Source: Lachnospiraceae bacterium MD308
GTDB lineage: Bacteria; Bacillota; Clostridia; Lachnospirales; Lachnospiraceae
DNA: 64,000 nucleotides
Reading direction: 5' to 3'
Assembly (NCBI GenBank): GCA_010206225.2
Contig: VIQU02000002.1
Coordinates: forward strand, 112,638-176,637
Made by a program: the position numbers and the translations under genes. Position 1 is the first letter of the stretch; every line of letters starts with the position of its first letter. A model generated the notes under the pieces. It ran no database searches. It worked only from the letters and a program-made list of their open reading frames with translations, and was not told the DNA's origin. Positions 52,822 through 61,585 of the stretch are shown one piece after another.

Positions 52822-53679
52822 TCAGTAGTTACCCAGCTTCCCGAGATATTTGTCGATTCGTCTTAAGCGTTTTTCGACGCCTTTTACCTTGTGGCTGATC
52901 GTTTCAAGCAGCGCTTCCGCTATAAACTGCGCCCCTACCAGTGAATTGAAAAAAGAATTGCTGTCGACGGAAACTGTAAAAAGAACCGTCGCGTAGGGTG
53001 CAAGAAGAGAACTTGGCTTATCAGTGACAACGATGATCTTCGCCTCAGCATCTCTGGCCATCTGTGCTGTGACTTCGTCTACGGAAGAGTAGCGGGGGAA
53101 GCTGAATATGATCAGGCAGTCTTCCTTGGTGATGTTGCACATATGGTCTATGGGGCTTAAGGCAGCGGTATTGGTCATAACTACATGCGGAACCATCTGC
53201 TTTAAATAAAGAAGAAAGTAGTTGCTTAAGCATGTATTGCCGCGTGTGGCGGAAATGTATTTGCGCCGGCTTGTTATGATGATATCCGCTGCTTCTTCAA
53301 ACTGACTCGTTGTATTGCTGATAAATACAGACTCCAGATTTTTTGCTGTGATCTTAAAGTGCCGGTCGATATAATCTGTGTCGTTGCTCAGCTTTGTCTG
53401 CTGTGCGATTCTTTGAGAAGGAACCGTAATTGCGCTGGAAATACTTAATACCTTGTCTTGATAATTCTTTCTCAGAGATTTTTGAAATGCCATAAATCCA
53501 CTGTATCCAAGGGAGCGGCTGAAGCGGATGACAGATGATTCGCTGACGCCGAGCGTCTCGGCAATCTCGGTAGATGTCATAAAGCAGGCATCTGCGGAAT
53601 TGTCCAGAATATATGCGGCGATCATCCGCTGTGTTTTAGTCAGTTTGGCATTGTTGATGGTTTCTCTCAATTCTTTCAT
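52822..53679 (-). CDS. RpiR-family regulator with SIS domain, probable regulator of ald
   Basis: A 285-residue protein. The N-terminal HTH (STEIAETLGVSESSVIRFSR) is followed by a SIS domain at about 125-250 (ISNTTSQFEEAADIIITSRR, LIIFSFPRYS). It is divergent from the alanine dehydrogenase gene. Typical ligands are sugar phosphates, but this SIS domain lacks the usual GxGxS phosphate loop (it reads KYISATRGNT), so the ligand could differ. Its target is probably the dyad at 53847-53892. Confidence 0.88.
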   Translation of the reverse strand: MKELRETINNAKLTKTQRMIAAYILDNSADACFMTSTEIAETLGVSESSVIRFSRSLGYSGFMAFQKSLRKNYQDKVLSISSAITVPSQRIAQQTKLSNDTDYIDRHFKITAKNLESVFISNTTSQFEEAADIIITSRRKYISATRGNTCLSNYFLLYLKQMVPHVVMTNTAALSPIDHMCNITKEDCLIIFSFPRYSSVDEVTAQMARDAEAKIIVVTDKPSSLLAPYATVLFTVSVDSNSFFNSLVGAQFIAEALLETISHKVKGVEKRLRRIDKYLGKLGNY

Positions 53680-53801
53680 ACAGGCACCTCCGTATTCTAT
53701 ATCAATTTAACCACGAATCATTCAAATATGCAAGCCAAATTGTAAATACAATTGATGAAAAAATGAAATAATTTAAAGTTTTGTGAAAAAAATAACTTTT
53801 A

Positions 53802-53830
53802 TTGCATATTATAGACAGGTGTGATATTAT
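53802..53830 (+). promoter_or_regulatory. Promoter for ald
   Basis: TTGCAT at 53802-53807, a 17-base spacer, TATTAT at 53825-53830. The start site would be near 53837. Confidence 0.5.
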
Positions 53831-53846
53831 AAGTTCTAGAAACAAA

Positions 53847-53892
53847 TGAATAATATTGTTCAAAAAATAACAGAGTTGAAAAATATTATTCA
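53847..53892 (+). promoter_or_regulatory. Large dyad in the ald leader (operator or RNA hairpin)
   Basis: TGAATAATATTGTTCAA (53847-53863) and TTGAAAAATATTATTCA (53876-53892) are inverted copies matching at 16 of 17 positions, with 12 bases between. They lie just downstream of the predicted start. The size fits a two-dimer operator for the divergent RpiR regulator; as RNA it would fold into a long A/U hairpin. Confidence 0.55.
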
Positions 53893-53963
53893 CTATATCG
53901 GGCGGGACTGGATGGGACTGGTCAGCGAAACGATTTCACATAATATTTAGGAGGTAATGTCAA

Positions 53964-55085
53964 GTGAAAGTAGGATGCGTAAAAGAGATTAAGAACAATG
54001 AATTTCGTGTAGGTATGACACCGGATAATGTAAAGAGTTATAAGAATGCGGGTCATGAAGTATATATCGAGAAGAGTGCAGGTGTAGGGTCTGGATTTAT
54101 GGATGAAGAATATGAAGCAGCAGGTGCGAAGATGATTGACACCGCAAAAGAAGTATGGGATACTGTTGATATGATGGTTAAGGTTAAAGAGCCATTGCCG
54201 GAAGAGTATCCGTTATTCCATGAAGGACTTATTCTTTATACATATCTTCACCTTGCAGCGGATAAGGCACAGACAGATGCACTTCTTGGCGCAAAGGTAA
54301 AAGGAGTTGCATATGAGACACTGTTTGATCCGAGGAATGGCGGTTTGCCGCTTCTTGCTCCGATGAGCCAGATCGCAGGACGTCTCAGTATTCAGGAAGG
54401 CGCTAAGTACCTTGAGAAGACATTTGGCGGAGAGGGTGTTCTTCTTGCAGGCGTACCGGGAACTCCGAAGGCTAACATCGTAATCCTTGGCGGCGGTAAC
54501 GTGGGAACGAATGCCTGCAAGATTGCTGTTGGTATGGGAGCTAATGTTACGATTCTGGATATCAGTCTTCCAAGACTGGCATATCTTGATGATCTGTTCG
54601 GCGCACGTGTCCAGACATTGGTTTCTACAGATGCGAATATAGAGAAAGCTGTTAAAGATGCTGATCTTGTTATCGGATCTGTACTGATTCCAGGAAAAGC
54701 AGCTCCGAAGCTTTTCAAGAAAGAATATCTAAAAGAGATGAAGCCTGGTTCTGTATTTGTTGACGTTGCAGTTGACCAGGGCGGATGCGGTGAGACAACT
54801 AAGGTTACTTACCATGATGATCCGATCTTCGTAGTTGATGGAGTTGTTCATTATTGTGTAGGCAATATGCCGGGAGCAGTTCCAAGAACATCTACGATTG
54901 CACTGACTAACGCTACACTCAGCTATGGACTTCAGATTGCTAACAAAGGTCTGGAGCAGGCTTGTAAAGATAATGACGTTATCTACTCCGCGGTCAATAC
55001 TTATGACGGAAAACTCACATGCAAGAACGTTGCTGACAGCTTTGACTGCTATGAGTACGTAGATATCAAGTCAATTGCTAATTAA
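53964..55085 (+). CDS. ald: Alanine dehydrogenase
   Basis: Reversibly deaminates L-alanine to pyruvate and ammonia with NAD+. At 373 residues it is full length. MKVGCVKEIKNNEFRVGMTP at the start, the catalytic Lys region VKVKEPLPEEY, the His in YLHLAADK, the NAD motif VILGGGNVGTNACKIA and the late MPGAVPRTSTIALTNATL are all present. AGGAGG precedes the ATG. Spore formers use it for alanine as nitrogen source during sporulation and germination. A strong terminator follows. Confidence 0.97.
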   Translation: MKVGCVKEIKNNEFRVGMTPDNVKSYKNAGHEVYIEKSAGVGSGFMDEEYEAAGAKMIDTAKEVWDTVDMMVKVKEPLPEEYPLFHEGLILYTYLHLAADKAQTDALLGAKVKGVAYETLFDPRNGGLPLLAPMSQIAGRLSIQEGAKYLEKTFGGEGVLLAGVPGTPKANIVILGGGNVGTNACKIAVGMGANVTILDISLPRLAYLDDLFGARVQTLVSTDANIEKAVKDADLVIGSVLIPGKAAPKLFKKEYLKEMKPGSVFVDVAVDQGGCGETTKVTYHDDPIFVVDGVVHYCVGNMPGAVPRTSTIALTNATLSYGLQIANKGLEQACKDNDVIYSAVNTYDGKLTCKNVADSFDCYEYVDIKSIAN

Positions 55086-55119
55086 GACATTTTCCTAACT
55101 TAATTCCTTCAAAGTTGCG

Positions 55120-55154
55120 AAAGGAGCTTACAATTTTGGTTGTAAGCTCCTTTT
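55120..55154 (+). terminator. Terminator after ald
   Basis: A 14-bp perfect stem (AAAGGAGCTTACAA with TTGTAAGCTCCTTT) with a six-base loop and a TTTT tail. Confidence 0.92.
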
Positions 55155-55198
55155 GATTGTGTTATAGTATATCTAGCACAAAAGAAAAAGGTGATAAG

Positions 55199-55573
55199 GT
55201 GTATATAGAAATTGATTTTAACAGTGATGAAGCAATATATGTCCAGCTTCAGAACCAGATTATCATGGGAATCGCCATGGATGTGATTCGCGAGGGAGAT
55301 ACCCTGCCTTCTGTAAGGCAGCTGGCAGATACGGTCGGGATCAATATGCATACAGTGAATAAGGCGTATAATATCTTGAAACAGGAAGGTTTTATACAGC
55401 TCGACAGAAGAAGAGGCGCGGTCATTGCCCTAGATATAGACAAGGCGCAGGCGCTTCTTAAGCTGAAAGAGCAGCTTCGGGTCATGCTTGCCAAAGGCTG
55501 CTGCAAGAGCATATCCAGACAGGATGTACATGTAATGGTGGATGAGATATTTGATGAATATAGAAAGGAATAA
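55199..55573 (+). CDS. Small GntR-family regulator (YtrA type) upstream of clpC
   Basis: A 124-residue protein from a GTG start at 55199; AAGGTGA upstream supports it. The frame is open from 55157, but that part overlaps the promoter-like TATAGT. It has a GntR winged helix (DEAIYVQLQNQIIMGI, LPSVRQLADTVGINMHTVNK) and a short C-terminal dimer helix pair, the YtrA layout. It lies eight bases before clpC, where most Firmicutes have ctsR-mcsA-mcsB. It may control clpC; that is inference. Confidence 0.87.
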   Translation: MYIEIDFNSDEAIYVQLQNQIIMGIAMDVIREGDTLPSVRQLADTVGINMHTVNKAYNILKQEGFIQLDRRRGAVIALDIDKAQALLKLKEQLRVMLAKGCCKSISRQDVHVMVDEIFDEYRKE

Positions 55574-55581
55574 AAAGATTT

Positions 55582-58020
55582 ATGGAATATACACAACAGG
55601 CGAAGGATGTGCTTAAGATCGCGCAGGCGACGGCGAAAGAGTTAAACCATCCATATGTAGGGACCGAACATTTGCTGATCGGACTCAGAAAAGTATACAC
55701 TGGAGTTGCCGGACAGGTTCTGGCAGGCAACGGTGTGGATGAGAATCATATTTTGAAGATTGTTGACGAACTTGTGTCGCCGGCGGAGGAGGTGTCGGTG
55801 GTACACCATCCGAAGTTCAGCCCCAGATTAGAGTGTATTCTTGAGGAGAGCAGAGAGGAAGCGGAGAAAGAGCGCGCGGAGCGGATCGGGACAGAGCATA
55901 TGCTGCTGGCGCTTCTTAAGGATGTGGAATGCGTGGCCACAAGGATGCTGATCACTCTGAATCTTAATGTTCAAAAGATGCTTCAGGAGGTTCTGGCAGT
56001 AATCGGGATCAATCCAAAGGAATATCAGGAGGAGATGCAGCAGGCGGCCCATGGAAGAAAGGGCGGTATCTTAGAACAGTACGGGACGGATCTGACGGAG
56101 CAGGCGGAAGAAGGAAAGCTTGATCCGGTGATCGGAAGAGAAGCTGAGATTAACAGGCTGATGCAGATCTTAAGTCGCAGGACGAAAAATAACCCTTGCT
56201 TGGTAGGTGAACCCGGCGTGGGAAAGACGGCGGTGATAGAGGGGCTGGCACAGCAGATAGCGGCGGGTATCGTGCCTGACAATATGAAAGAGCGCAGGGT
56301 GTTTACGATGGATCTTGCCGGCATGGTTGCCGGTTCCAAATACCGCGGTGAGTTCGAAGAGCGGATGAAAGGTCTGATCAGAGAGGTGAAGGCTGCGGGT
56401 AATGTGATCCTTTTTCTTGATGAGGTTCATACCATCATTGGAGCGGGTGGCGCGGAGGGCGCTATTGATGCGTCGAATATATTAAAGCCTTCTCTGGCCC
56501 GGGGAGAGATGCAGCTTATCGGGGCAACTACGATTACAGAATACCGCAAGTATATCGAAAAAGATGCTGCTCTTGAACGGCGGTTCCAGCCGGTTACAGT
56601 GGAGGAACCCACACAAGAGGAATGTTTGCCTATCCTGCATGGATTGAAAGAAAAGTATGAGGAACATCATCATGTGGAGATAAAAGATGAAGCGATAGCA
56701 GCGGCTATCCAGTTGTCCGGGCGCTATATCAACGACCGCTTTTTGCCGGATAAAGCGCTGGATGTGCTGGATGAAGCATGTTCAAAGATAAGTCTCAGGG
56801 GATTTAAAGTGCCTTCATCTATTCGTGAACTGGAAGATATGATACAAGACCTTGGAGAAAAATTGGAGAATGCTATACGAAGCGGCAATATGACAGAAGC
56901 TTCTATATTCAATAAGGAGAAAGAAAGCGCTGTTAAGAAACTTGAACAGACAAAGAAGCGTTTGGACAAGAAGAATCGGGGAAGAAAAGTGACGGTTGAG
57001 GAAGAAGATATTGCGGATGTGGTGTCCCAGTGGACAAAGATACCGGTACAGCGCCTGAAAGAATCTGAGAGTGCCAGACTTCAGAAGCTGGAGCAGACGC
57101 TCCATAAGAGAGTGATCGGGCAGGAAGAAGCGGTGTCCTCGGTGGCAAGGGCAGTGCGGCGCGGAAGAGTGGGGCTGAAAGATCCGAAGCGACCGATCGG
57201 TTCTTTCTTGTTCCTTGGGCCTACAGGTGTGGGAAAGACAGAACTTTCCAAGACGCTTTCGGAAGCTTTGTTCGGAAATGAGGATTCCATGATTCGAGTC
57301 GATATGTCCGAGTATATGGAAAAGCACAGCGTGGCAAAGATGATAGGTTCACCTCCGGGTTATGTCGGACATGACGACGGCGGACAATTAAGCGAACAGG
57401 TGAGACGGCGTCCGTATTCTGTCATACTTTTTGACGAGATAGAAAAAGCGCACCCGGATGTTTTCAATATCTTACTGCAGGTGCTGGACGATGGGCATAT
57501 AACAGATTCTCAGGGGCGGAAGGTAGATTTTCGCAATACGGTGATCATTATGACTTCCAATGCGGGAGCGCAGGCGATTATTGATCCGAAGAAATTAGGC
57601 TTTAATGCAAGGGAAGACGCGGCGGATGATTACAAGCGAATGAAGAGCAATGTATTAAACGAGATTAAGCTGATCTTTCGGCCGGAGTTTTTGAATCGTA
57701 TTGATGAGATCATTGTATTTCATCCGCTCGGGAAGCCGGAGATGAAGAAAATTGTAAGCCTGATGTGCAAGGACGTCGCGAAGCGCGCTAACGAGCAGAT
57801 GGGGATTCGCCTGACAATCCGCGATTCCGTAAAAGAACATATCGCGGAGACGGGCACAGATCAGAAGTACGGTGCGAGACCTTTAAGACGCGCGGTGCAG
57901 AGTCAGTTGGAGGATAAACTGGCGGAAGCAGTGCTGTCGGGTGAGATTGAAAAAGACAGTGATGTGGCAGTGGGGCTGTCTAAAAAAGAAATAAAATTTG
58001 TGAGAAAGACTACAAAATAA
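55582..58020 (+). CDS. clpC: ClpC-type AAA+ chaperone ATPase
   Basis: The unfoldase that feeds ClpP. 812 residues: two N-terminal Clp_N repeats (about 1-140), D1 with Walker A GEPGVGKT (near 210) and Walker [11 protein letters not shown], a linker/middle region with a coiled coil (about 410-480), D2 with [14 protein letters not shown] and [13 protein letters not shown], and a C-terminal D2 small domain. The tripeptide for ClpP docking is not obvious by eye but lies in the D2 region. AAAGGAA precedes the ATG. Unusual context: no ctsR, mcsA or mcsB, only a small GntR. Confidence 0.95.
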   Translation: MEYTQQAKDVLKIAQATAKELNHPYVGTEHLLIGLRKVYTGVAGQVLAGNGVDENHILKIVDELVSPAEEVSVVHHPKFSPRLECILEESREEAEKERAERIGTEHMLLALLKDVECVATRMLITLNLNVQKMLQEVLAVIGINPKEYQEEMQQAAHGRKGGILEQYGTDLTEQAEEGKLDPVIGREAEINRLMQILSRRTKNNPCLVGEPGVGKTAVIEGLAQQIAAGIVPDNMKERRVFTMDLAGMVAGSKYRGEFEERMKGLIREVKAAGNVILFLDEVHTIIGAGGAEGAIDASNILKPSLARGEMQLIGATTITEYRKYIEKDAALERRFQPVTVEEPTQEECLPILHGLKEKYEEHHHVEIKDEAIAAAIQLSGRYINDRFLPDKALDVLDEACSKISLRGFKVPSSIRELEDMIQDLGEKLENAIRSGNMTEASIFNKEKESAVKKLEQTKKRLDKKNRGRKVTVEEEDIADVVSQWTKIPVQRLKESESARLQKLEQTLHKRVIGQEEAVSSVARAVRRGRVGLKDPKRPIGSFLFLGPTGVGKTELSKTLSEALFGNEDSMIRVDMSEYMEKHSVAKMIGSPPGYVGHDDGGQLSEQVRRRPYSVILFDEIEKAHPDVFNILLQVLDDGHITDSQGRKVDFRNTVIIMTSNAGAQAIIDPKKLGFNAREDAADDYKRMKSNVLNEIKLIFRPEFLNRIDEIIVFHPLGKPEMKKIVSLMCKDVAKRANEQMGIRLTIRDSVKEHIAETGTDQKYGARPLRRAVQSQLEDKLAEAVLSGEIEKDSDVAVGLSKKEIKFVRKTTK

Positions 58021-58098
58021 ACTGGATTTAAGGTATACTGTATGGAAAGATAAATAGAGTGCCGACAGGCGCTGCATAGGAACGAGGAGGATAAATAA

Positions 58099-58512
58099 GT
58101 GGCAGCAGTGAAAGAACTTTTGAAAGCAGAAACAGACGGAACTCTTAGCTTTGGTGATTATACGCTGGGCAGCAAGACAAAACTGGACGGATTTGGATTT
58201 CAGGGGGATTTGTATAAGGTAAAGACATTTTCTGAGATCACAAAGCTTGAGAAGAATGGAATGTTTGTGTATGAGTCGGTTCCGGGGACCGCGGTTGAGA
58301 ATTTTTTTGCCTCGGAGGAGGAAGTATCATTCTCAGTGTCAGGTGAGAAGGACTCACAGTTCACGCTGGGGCTTGAAGCGGACAGCGGATATGTAGTGTA
58401 TATGGATGATGTTAATGTCGGGGATATGACGACGAATCTGAGCGGGAAGCTGAGCGTGAGTACAGAGCTGTCGCCCGGCAAAAGTGTAAAAGTCAGAGTG
58501 GTTAAGAAGTAA
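58099..58512 (+). CDS. Conserved small beta-rich protein of unknown function
   Basis: A 137-residue protein with a GTG start at 58099, eight bases after GGAGG. No signal peptide or membrane span. The sequence alternates in short beta-like strands (GTLSFGDYTLGSKTKLDGF, YKVKTFSEITKLEKNGMFVY) and the C-terminal half has regular Ser/Thr-Val strands. I do not recognise a functional motif. It sits 78 bases after clpC and one base before radA, so it is probably cotranscribed with them. Confidence 0.75.
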   Translation: MAAVKELLKAETDGTLSFGDYTLGSKTKLDGFGFQGDLYKVKTFSEITKLEKNGMFVYESVPGTAVENFFASEEEVSFSVSGEKDSQFTLGLEADSGYVVYMDDVNVGDMTTNLSGKLSVSTELSPGKSVKVRVVKK

Positions 58513-58513
58513 T

Positions 58514-59875
58514 ATGGCAAAAGCTAAGAAAAGCATTTTCTTCTGTCAGAACTGCGGGCATGAAGAGAGTAAATGGCTAGGGCAGTGCCCCGTATGTAAA
58601 GAATGGAATACATTTGCAGAGGAGAAGGCGGCGTCAGTGAAACAGGGCGCCGCTAAAGCTGTTCGGGAGGCAGAACTTGTCAGTCTGAGCTGTGTCTCTA
58701 CCGATGAAGATGAACGAATCAGGACGGGAATCGAAGAGCTGGACCGGGTTTTAGGGGGCGGGATCGTAAGAGGCTCTCTTGTGCTGGTAGGCGGAGATCC
58801 GGGTATCGGGAAATCCACCTTGCTGCTGCAGGTGTGCCAGAGACTGGCAGATCTGGATAAGAAGATTTTGTATATATCGGGAGAAGAGTCGCTTAGGCAG
58901 ATTAAGCTTCGGGCAAACCGGATGGGCGATTTTAAAGATACATTGTCGCTCCTGTGCGAGACGAATCTTGATATTATCCGAGGCGTTATAAAACAGTATA
59001 AGCCTGAGATGGCAGTCATTGATTCGATACAGACGATGTACAGTGAGGAAGTGGGTTCAGCGCCGGGGAGTGTTTCTCAAGTAAGGGAGTCTACGAATAT
59101 TCTGCTGCAGCTTGCGAAGGGACTTGACATATCGATCTTTATCGTGGGACATGTGACGAAGGAAGGGATGGTTGCCGGACCGAGAGTGCTGGAGCATATG
59201 GTAGATACAGTGCTTTACTTTGAGGGGGACAGGCATGCCTCCTACCGGCTCCTGCGCGGAGTTAAGAACCGGTTCGGTTCTACGAATGAGATCGGCGTGT
59301 TTGAGATGCAAAAGAGCGGGCTTGCGGAGGTAGAGAATCCGTCAGAGTTTATGCTGAGCGGCAAACCGGAGCACGCGTCAGGCTCTGTCGTCGCGTGTGC
59401 GATGGAAGGGACGAGGCCGATGCTTATGGAGATTCAGGCGCTGGTGTGCCGGAGTAATTTCGGGATGCCGAGAAGAACGGCGGCGGGACTTGATTATAAC
59501 CGGGTGAATTTACTGATGGCAGTCCTTGAAAAACGGCTGGGGCTTCCGCTGTCTAATTACGATGCTTATGTGAATATTGCGGGCGGAATCCGCCTAAGTG
59601 AACCGGCGGCTGATCTGGGAATCGTTATGGCGATTGTTTCGAGCTATAAGAATAGACCTGTTTCTGATGATATGATCGTGTTTGGAGAGGTGGGATTAAG
59701 CGGAGAGATCCGTGCGGTCACGATGCCGGAGCAGCGGGTGGCAGAGGCGAAGAAGCTTGGCTTTCGCACTTGTATCATACCGGAAGTGTCATGCAAGGCG
59801 GTAGGGGAGATCTCAGGGATGGAAGTGATCGGCGTCAAGTCGGTGAATCAGGCGATTCATTTTCTAATATCTTAA
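58514..59875 (+). CDS. radA: DNA repair protein RadA
   Basis: Helps branch migration in recombination repair. 453 residues: an N-terminal C4 zinc finger (FCQNCGHEESKWLGQCPVC), RecA-like Walker A GGDPGIGKSTLL, the RadA KNRFG motif (GVKNRFGSTNEIGVF) and a C-terminal Lon-like domain (GLSGEIRAV). Usual length. The ribosome site is weak (AAGAAG), with only one base after the preceding stop, consistent with coupling to the small protein upstream. Confidence 0.97.
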   Translation: MAKAKKSIFFCQNCGHEESKWLGQCPVCKEWNTFAEEKAASVKQGAAKAVREAELVSLSCVSTDEDERIRTGIEELDRVLGGGIVRGSLVLVGGDPGIGKSTLLLQVCQRLADLDKKILYISGEESLRQIKLRANRMGDFKDTLSLLCETNLDIIRGVIKQYKPEMAVIDSIQTMYSEEVGSAPGSVSQVRESTNILLQLAKGLDISIFIVGHVTKEGMVAGPRVLEHMVDTVLYFEGDRHASYRLLRGVKNRFGSTNEIGVFEMQKSGLAEVENPSEFMLSGKPEHASGSVVACAMEGTRPMLMEIQALVCRSNFGMPRRTAAGLDYNRVNLLMAVLEKRLGLPLSNYDAYVNIAGGIRLSEPAADLGIVMAIVSSYKNRPVSDDMIVFGEVGLSGEIRAVTMPEQRVAEAKKLGFRTCIIPEVSCKAVGEISGMEVIGVKSVNQAIHFLIS

Positions 59876-59917
59876 AAGGTTGCCAAATCGGTATTAGCGT
59901 CGGTTTGGCAACCTTTT
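59874..59917 (+). terminator. Bidirectional terminator between radA and aminotransferase gene
   Basis: AAAAGGTTGCCAAA (59874-59887) and TTTGGCAACCTTTT (59904-59917) form a perfect 14-bp stem with A/T ends on both sides, suited to ending both convergent genes. It begins inside the radA stop codon. Confidence 0.93.
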
Positions 59918-59943
59918 ATAATATCTTTGCCTGTGCGGAATCT

Positions 59944-61245
59944 CTATTTGCTTTCCAGTAACTTTTCAATACTTACCAGCTTTACGCAAAGGATAAATAT
60001 TGTGCCGGCAAGCTTCAGTTCTTCCAGCGTCGGATAGGACGGAGCAATACGGATATTGCTGTCCTTCGGGTCTTTTCCGTATGGGAAGGTAGCTCCCGCA
60101 TCAGTCATTACCAGTCCGGCCTCCTTAGCTTTCGCGACAATCTTCTTCGCGCAGCCTTCCAGAGAATCAAATGAGATAAAGTACCCTCCTCTTGGAGCCT
60201 GCCAAGAACCGATTTCAAGGCCGCCGAGTTCTTTTTCCAGAGTGGAAAGCACGATATCGAATTTTGGGCGCATGATCGCCGCATGGCGCTTCATGTGGTT
60301 GACCATGCCGGATATGTCTCCGAAAAATCTGGCATGTCTTAATTGGTTCACTTTGTCGTGGCCGATGGTCTGTATCCGCATCTGCCGGCGGATTTCCTTC
60401 AGGTTATCGTCGGATGCCGCGATCGCTGCGATCCCAGAACCCGGGAAACTGATCTTGGAAGTGGAAGAGAACTTGTAGACCATGTTCTGATTCCCTTCCT
60501 TTTTGCACTCCATCAGAATCTCAATCAGATAGTCCTGCTTATCGTCGTACAAATGATGGATGCCGTACGCGTTGTCCCAGAAAATACGGAAGTCTTCTGC
60601 GGCCGGTTTTAATGCGGCAAAGCGGTGGACAGTCTCGTCGGAATAGGTGATACCCTGAGGATTAGAATACTTCGGGACGCACCAAATGCCCTTGATGGCA
60701 GGATCAAAGCTTACTAATCTTTCCACAATGTCCATATCAGGTCCGGTAGGCGTCATGGGGACATTGATCATCTCAATGCCAAAATATTCCGTAATTGCAA
60801 AGTGTCTGTCATATCCCGGAACCGGACATAAGAACTTTACCTTATCAAGCCTGCACCACGGAGTGCTTCCAAGTACACCGTGTGTCATACAGCGCGAAAT
60901 CGTATCGAACATCACGTTCAGACTGGAATTTCCGAAGATAACGATATTATCTTTCGGCACTTCCATCATATCGGCAAGAAGCTGCTTCGCTTCCTTGATA
61001 CCGTCTAATACACCGTAATTCCGGCAGTCCACGCCTTCTTCGCATGTCAGCTTGGAATCACTTGTAAGTACATCCATCATCTCCATGGAAAGGTTAAGCT
61101 GTTCTGCGGACGGCTTCCCTCTGGACATATCAAGCTTCAGGTTCTTAGCCTTTATTTCTGCAAACTGCTCTTCAAGCTGCTCCTTTAATTCCAGTAACTC
61201 TTCTTTTGATAATTCCTTATATGCTGCCACTTTCATAACCTCCAT
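59944..61245 (-). CDS. Class I PLP aminotransferase, type Ic aspartate aminotransferase-like
   Basis: About 433 residues from the ATG at 61245; ATGs at 61248 and 61236 and a TTG at 61251 are possible. AGGAT lies six bases before 61245. LKLDMSRGKPSAEQLNLS at the N-terminus, NYGVLDGIKEAKQLLADM, VPKYSNPQG and the PLP Lys in SSTSKISFPGSG mark the AspAT-Ic group. It probably makes aspartate from oxaloacetate and glutamate, but related enzymes accept other amino acids. Monocistronic. Confidence 0.9.
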   Translation of the reverse strand: MEVMKVAAYKELSKEELLELKEQLEEQFAEIKAKNLKLDMSRGKPSAEQLNLSMEMMDVLTSDSKLTCEEGVDCRNYGVLDGIKEAKQLLADMMEVPKDNIVIFGNSSLNVMFDTISRCMTHGVLGSTPWCRLDKVKFLCPVPGYDRHFAITEYFGIEMINVPMTPTGPDMDIVERLVSFDPAIKGIWCVPKYSNPQGITYSDETVHRFAALKPAAEDFRIFWDNAYGIHHLYDDKQDYLIEILMECKKEGNQNMVYKFSSTSKISFPGSGIAAIAASDDNLKEIRRQMRIQTIGHDKVNQLRHARFFGDISGMVNHMKRHAAIMRPKFDIVLSTLEKELGGLEIGSWQAPRGGYFISFDSLEGCAKKIVAKAKEAGLVMTDAGATFPYGKDPKDSNIRIAPSYPTLEELKLAGTIFILCVKLVSIEKLLESK

Positions 61246-61474
61246 CATCAATCCTATCTAAATCTCAACGTTACTATTCTATCATATTTTGACGGTTCGT
61301 CAATGATTTCCTGCAAATTAGATAAAAAATATATGAAAACAAGGGATTTGTAATAAAAAAATATTTTTTTATGAATTAGGAAAATAAGAATTATTCAAAT
61401 GTCTGTAATTAAATAAAAAAATATGAAATAAAAAGATAACTAAACTAAAATGAATAAAAAGGAGGAAAATAATT

Positions 61475-61585
61475 ATGAAACGAGAAAAAAGAGATTACAG
61501 ATTGAATAGTGTGAAAGAGTTTGATATAATGTTATCAGCGTTGGTAATAACATACATAAACTTAAAAAGGAGAACAGGATTATGA
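61475..61585 (+). CDS. 36-codon ORF translationally coupled to the secreted repeat protein
   Basis: A 36-residue frame starting MKREKRDYRLNSVKEFD with AAGGAGGAAAA seven to eight bases upstream, one of the best ribosome sites in this region. Its TGA overlaps the ATG of the next gene (ATGA). Composition: charged N-terminus, a short hydrophobic middle (IMLSALVITYI), basic end. The same DNA holds a promoter (61502-61530), so it may be a leader peptide or only a translated 5' region. The rest of the 330-base gap (61252-61470) is AT-rich with no other feature I can support. Confidence 0.4.
   Translation: MKREKRDYRLNSVKEFDIMLSALVITYINLKRRTGL
61502..61530 (+). promoter_or_regulatory. Promoter for secreted repeat protein gene
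   Basis: TTGAAT at 61502-61507, a 17-base spacer, TATAAT at 61525-61530, 52 bases before the ATG at 61582. It lies inside the 36-codon ORF, so transcripts from here would not carry that ORF's start. Confidence 0.6.
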
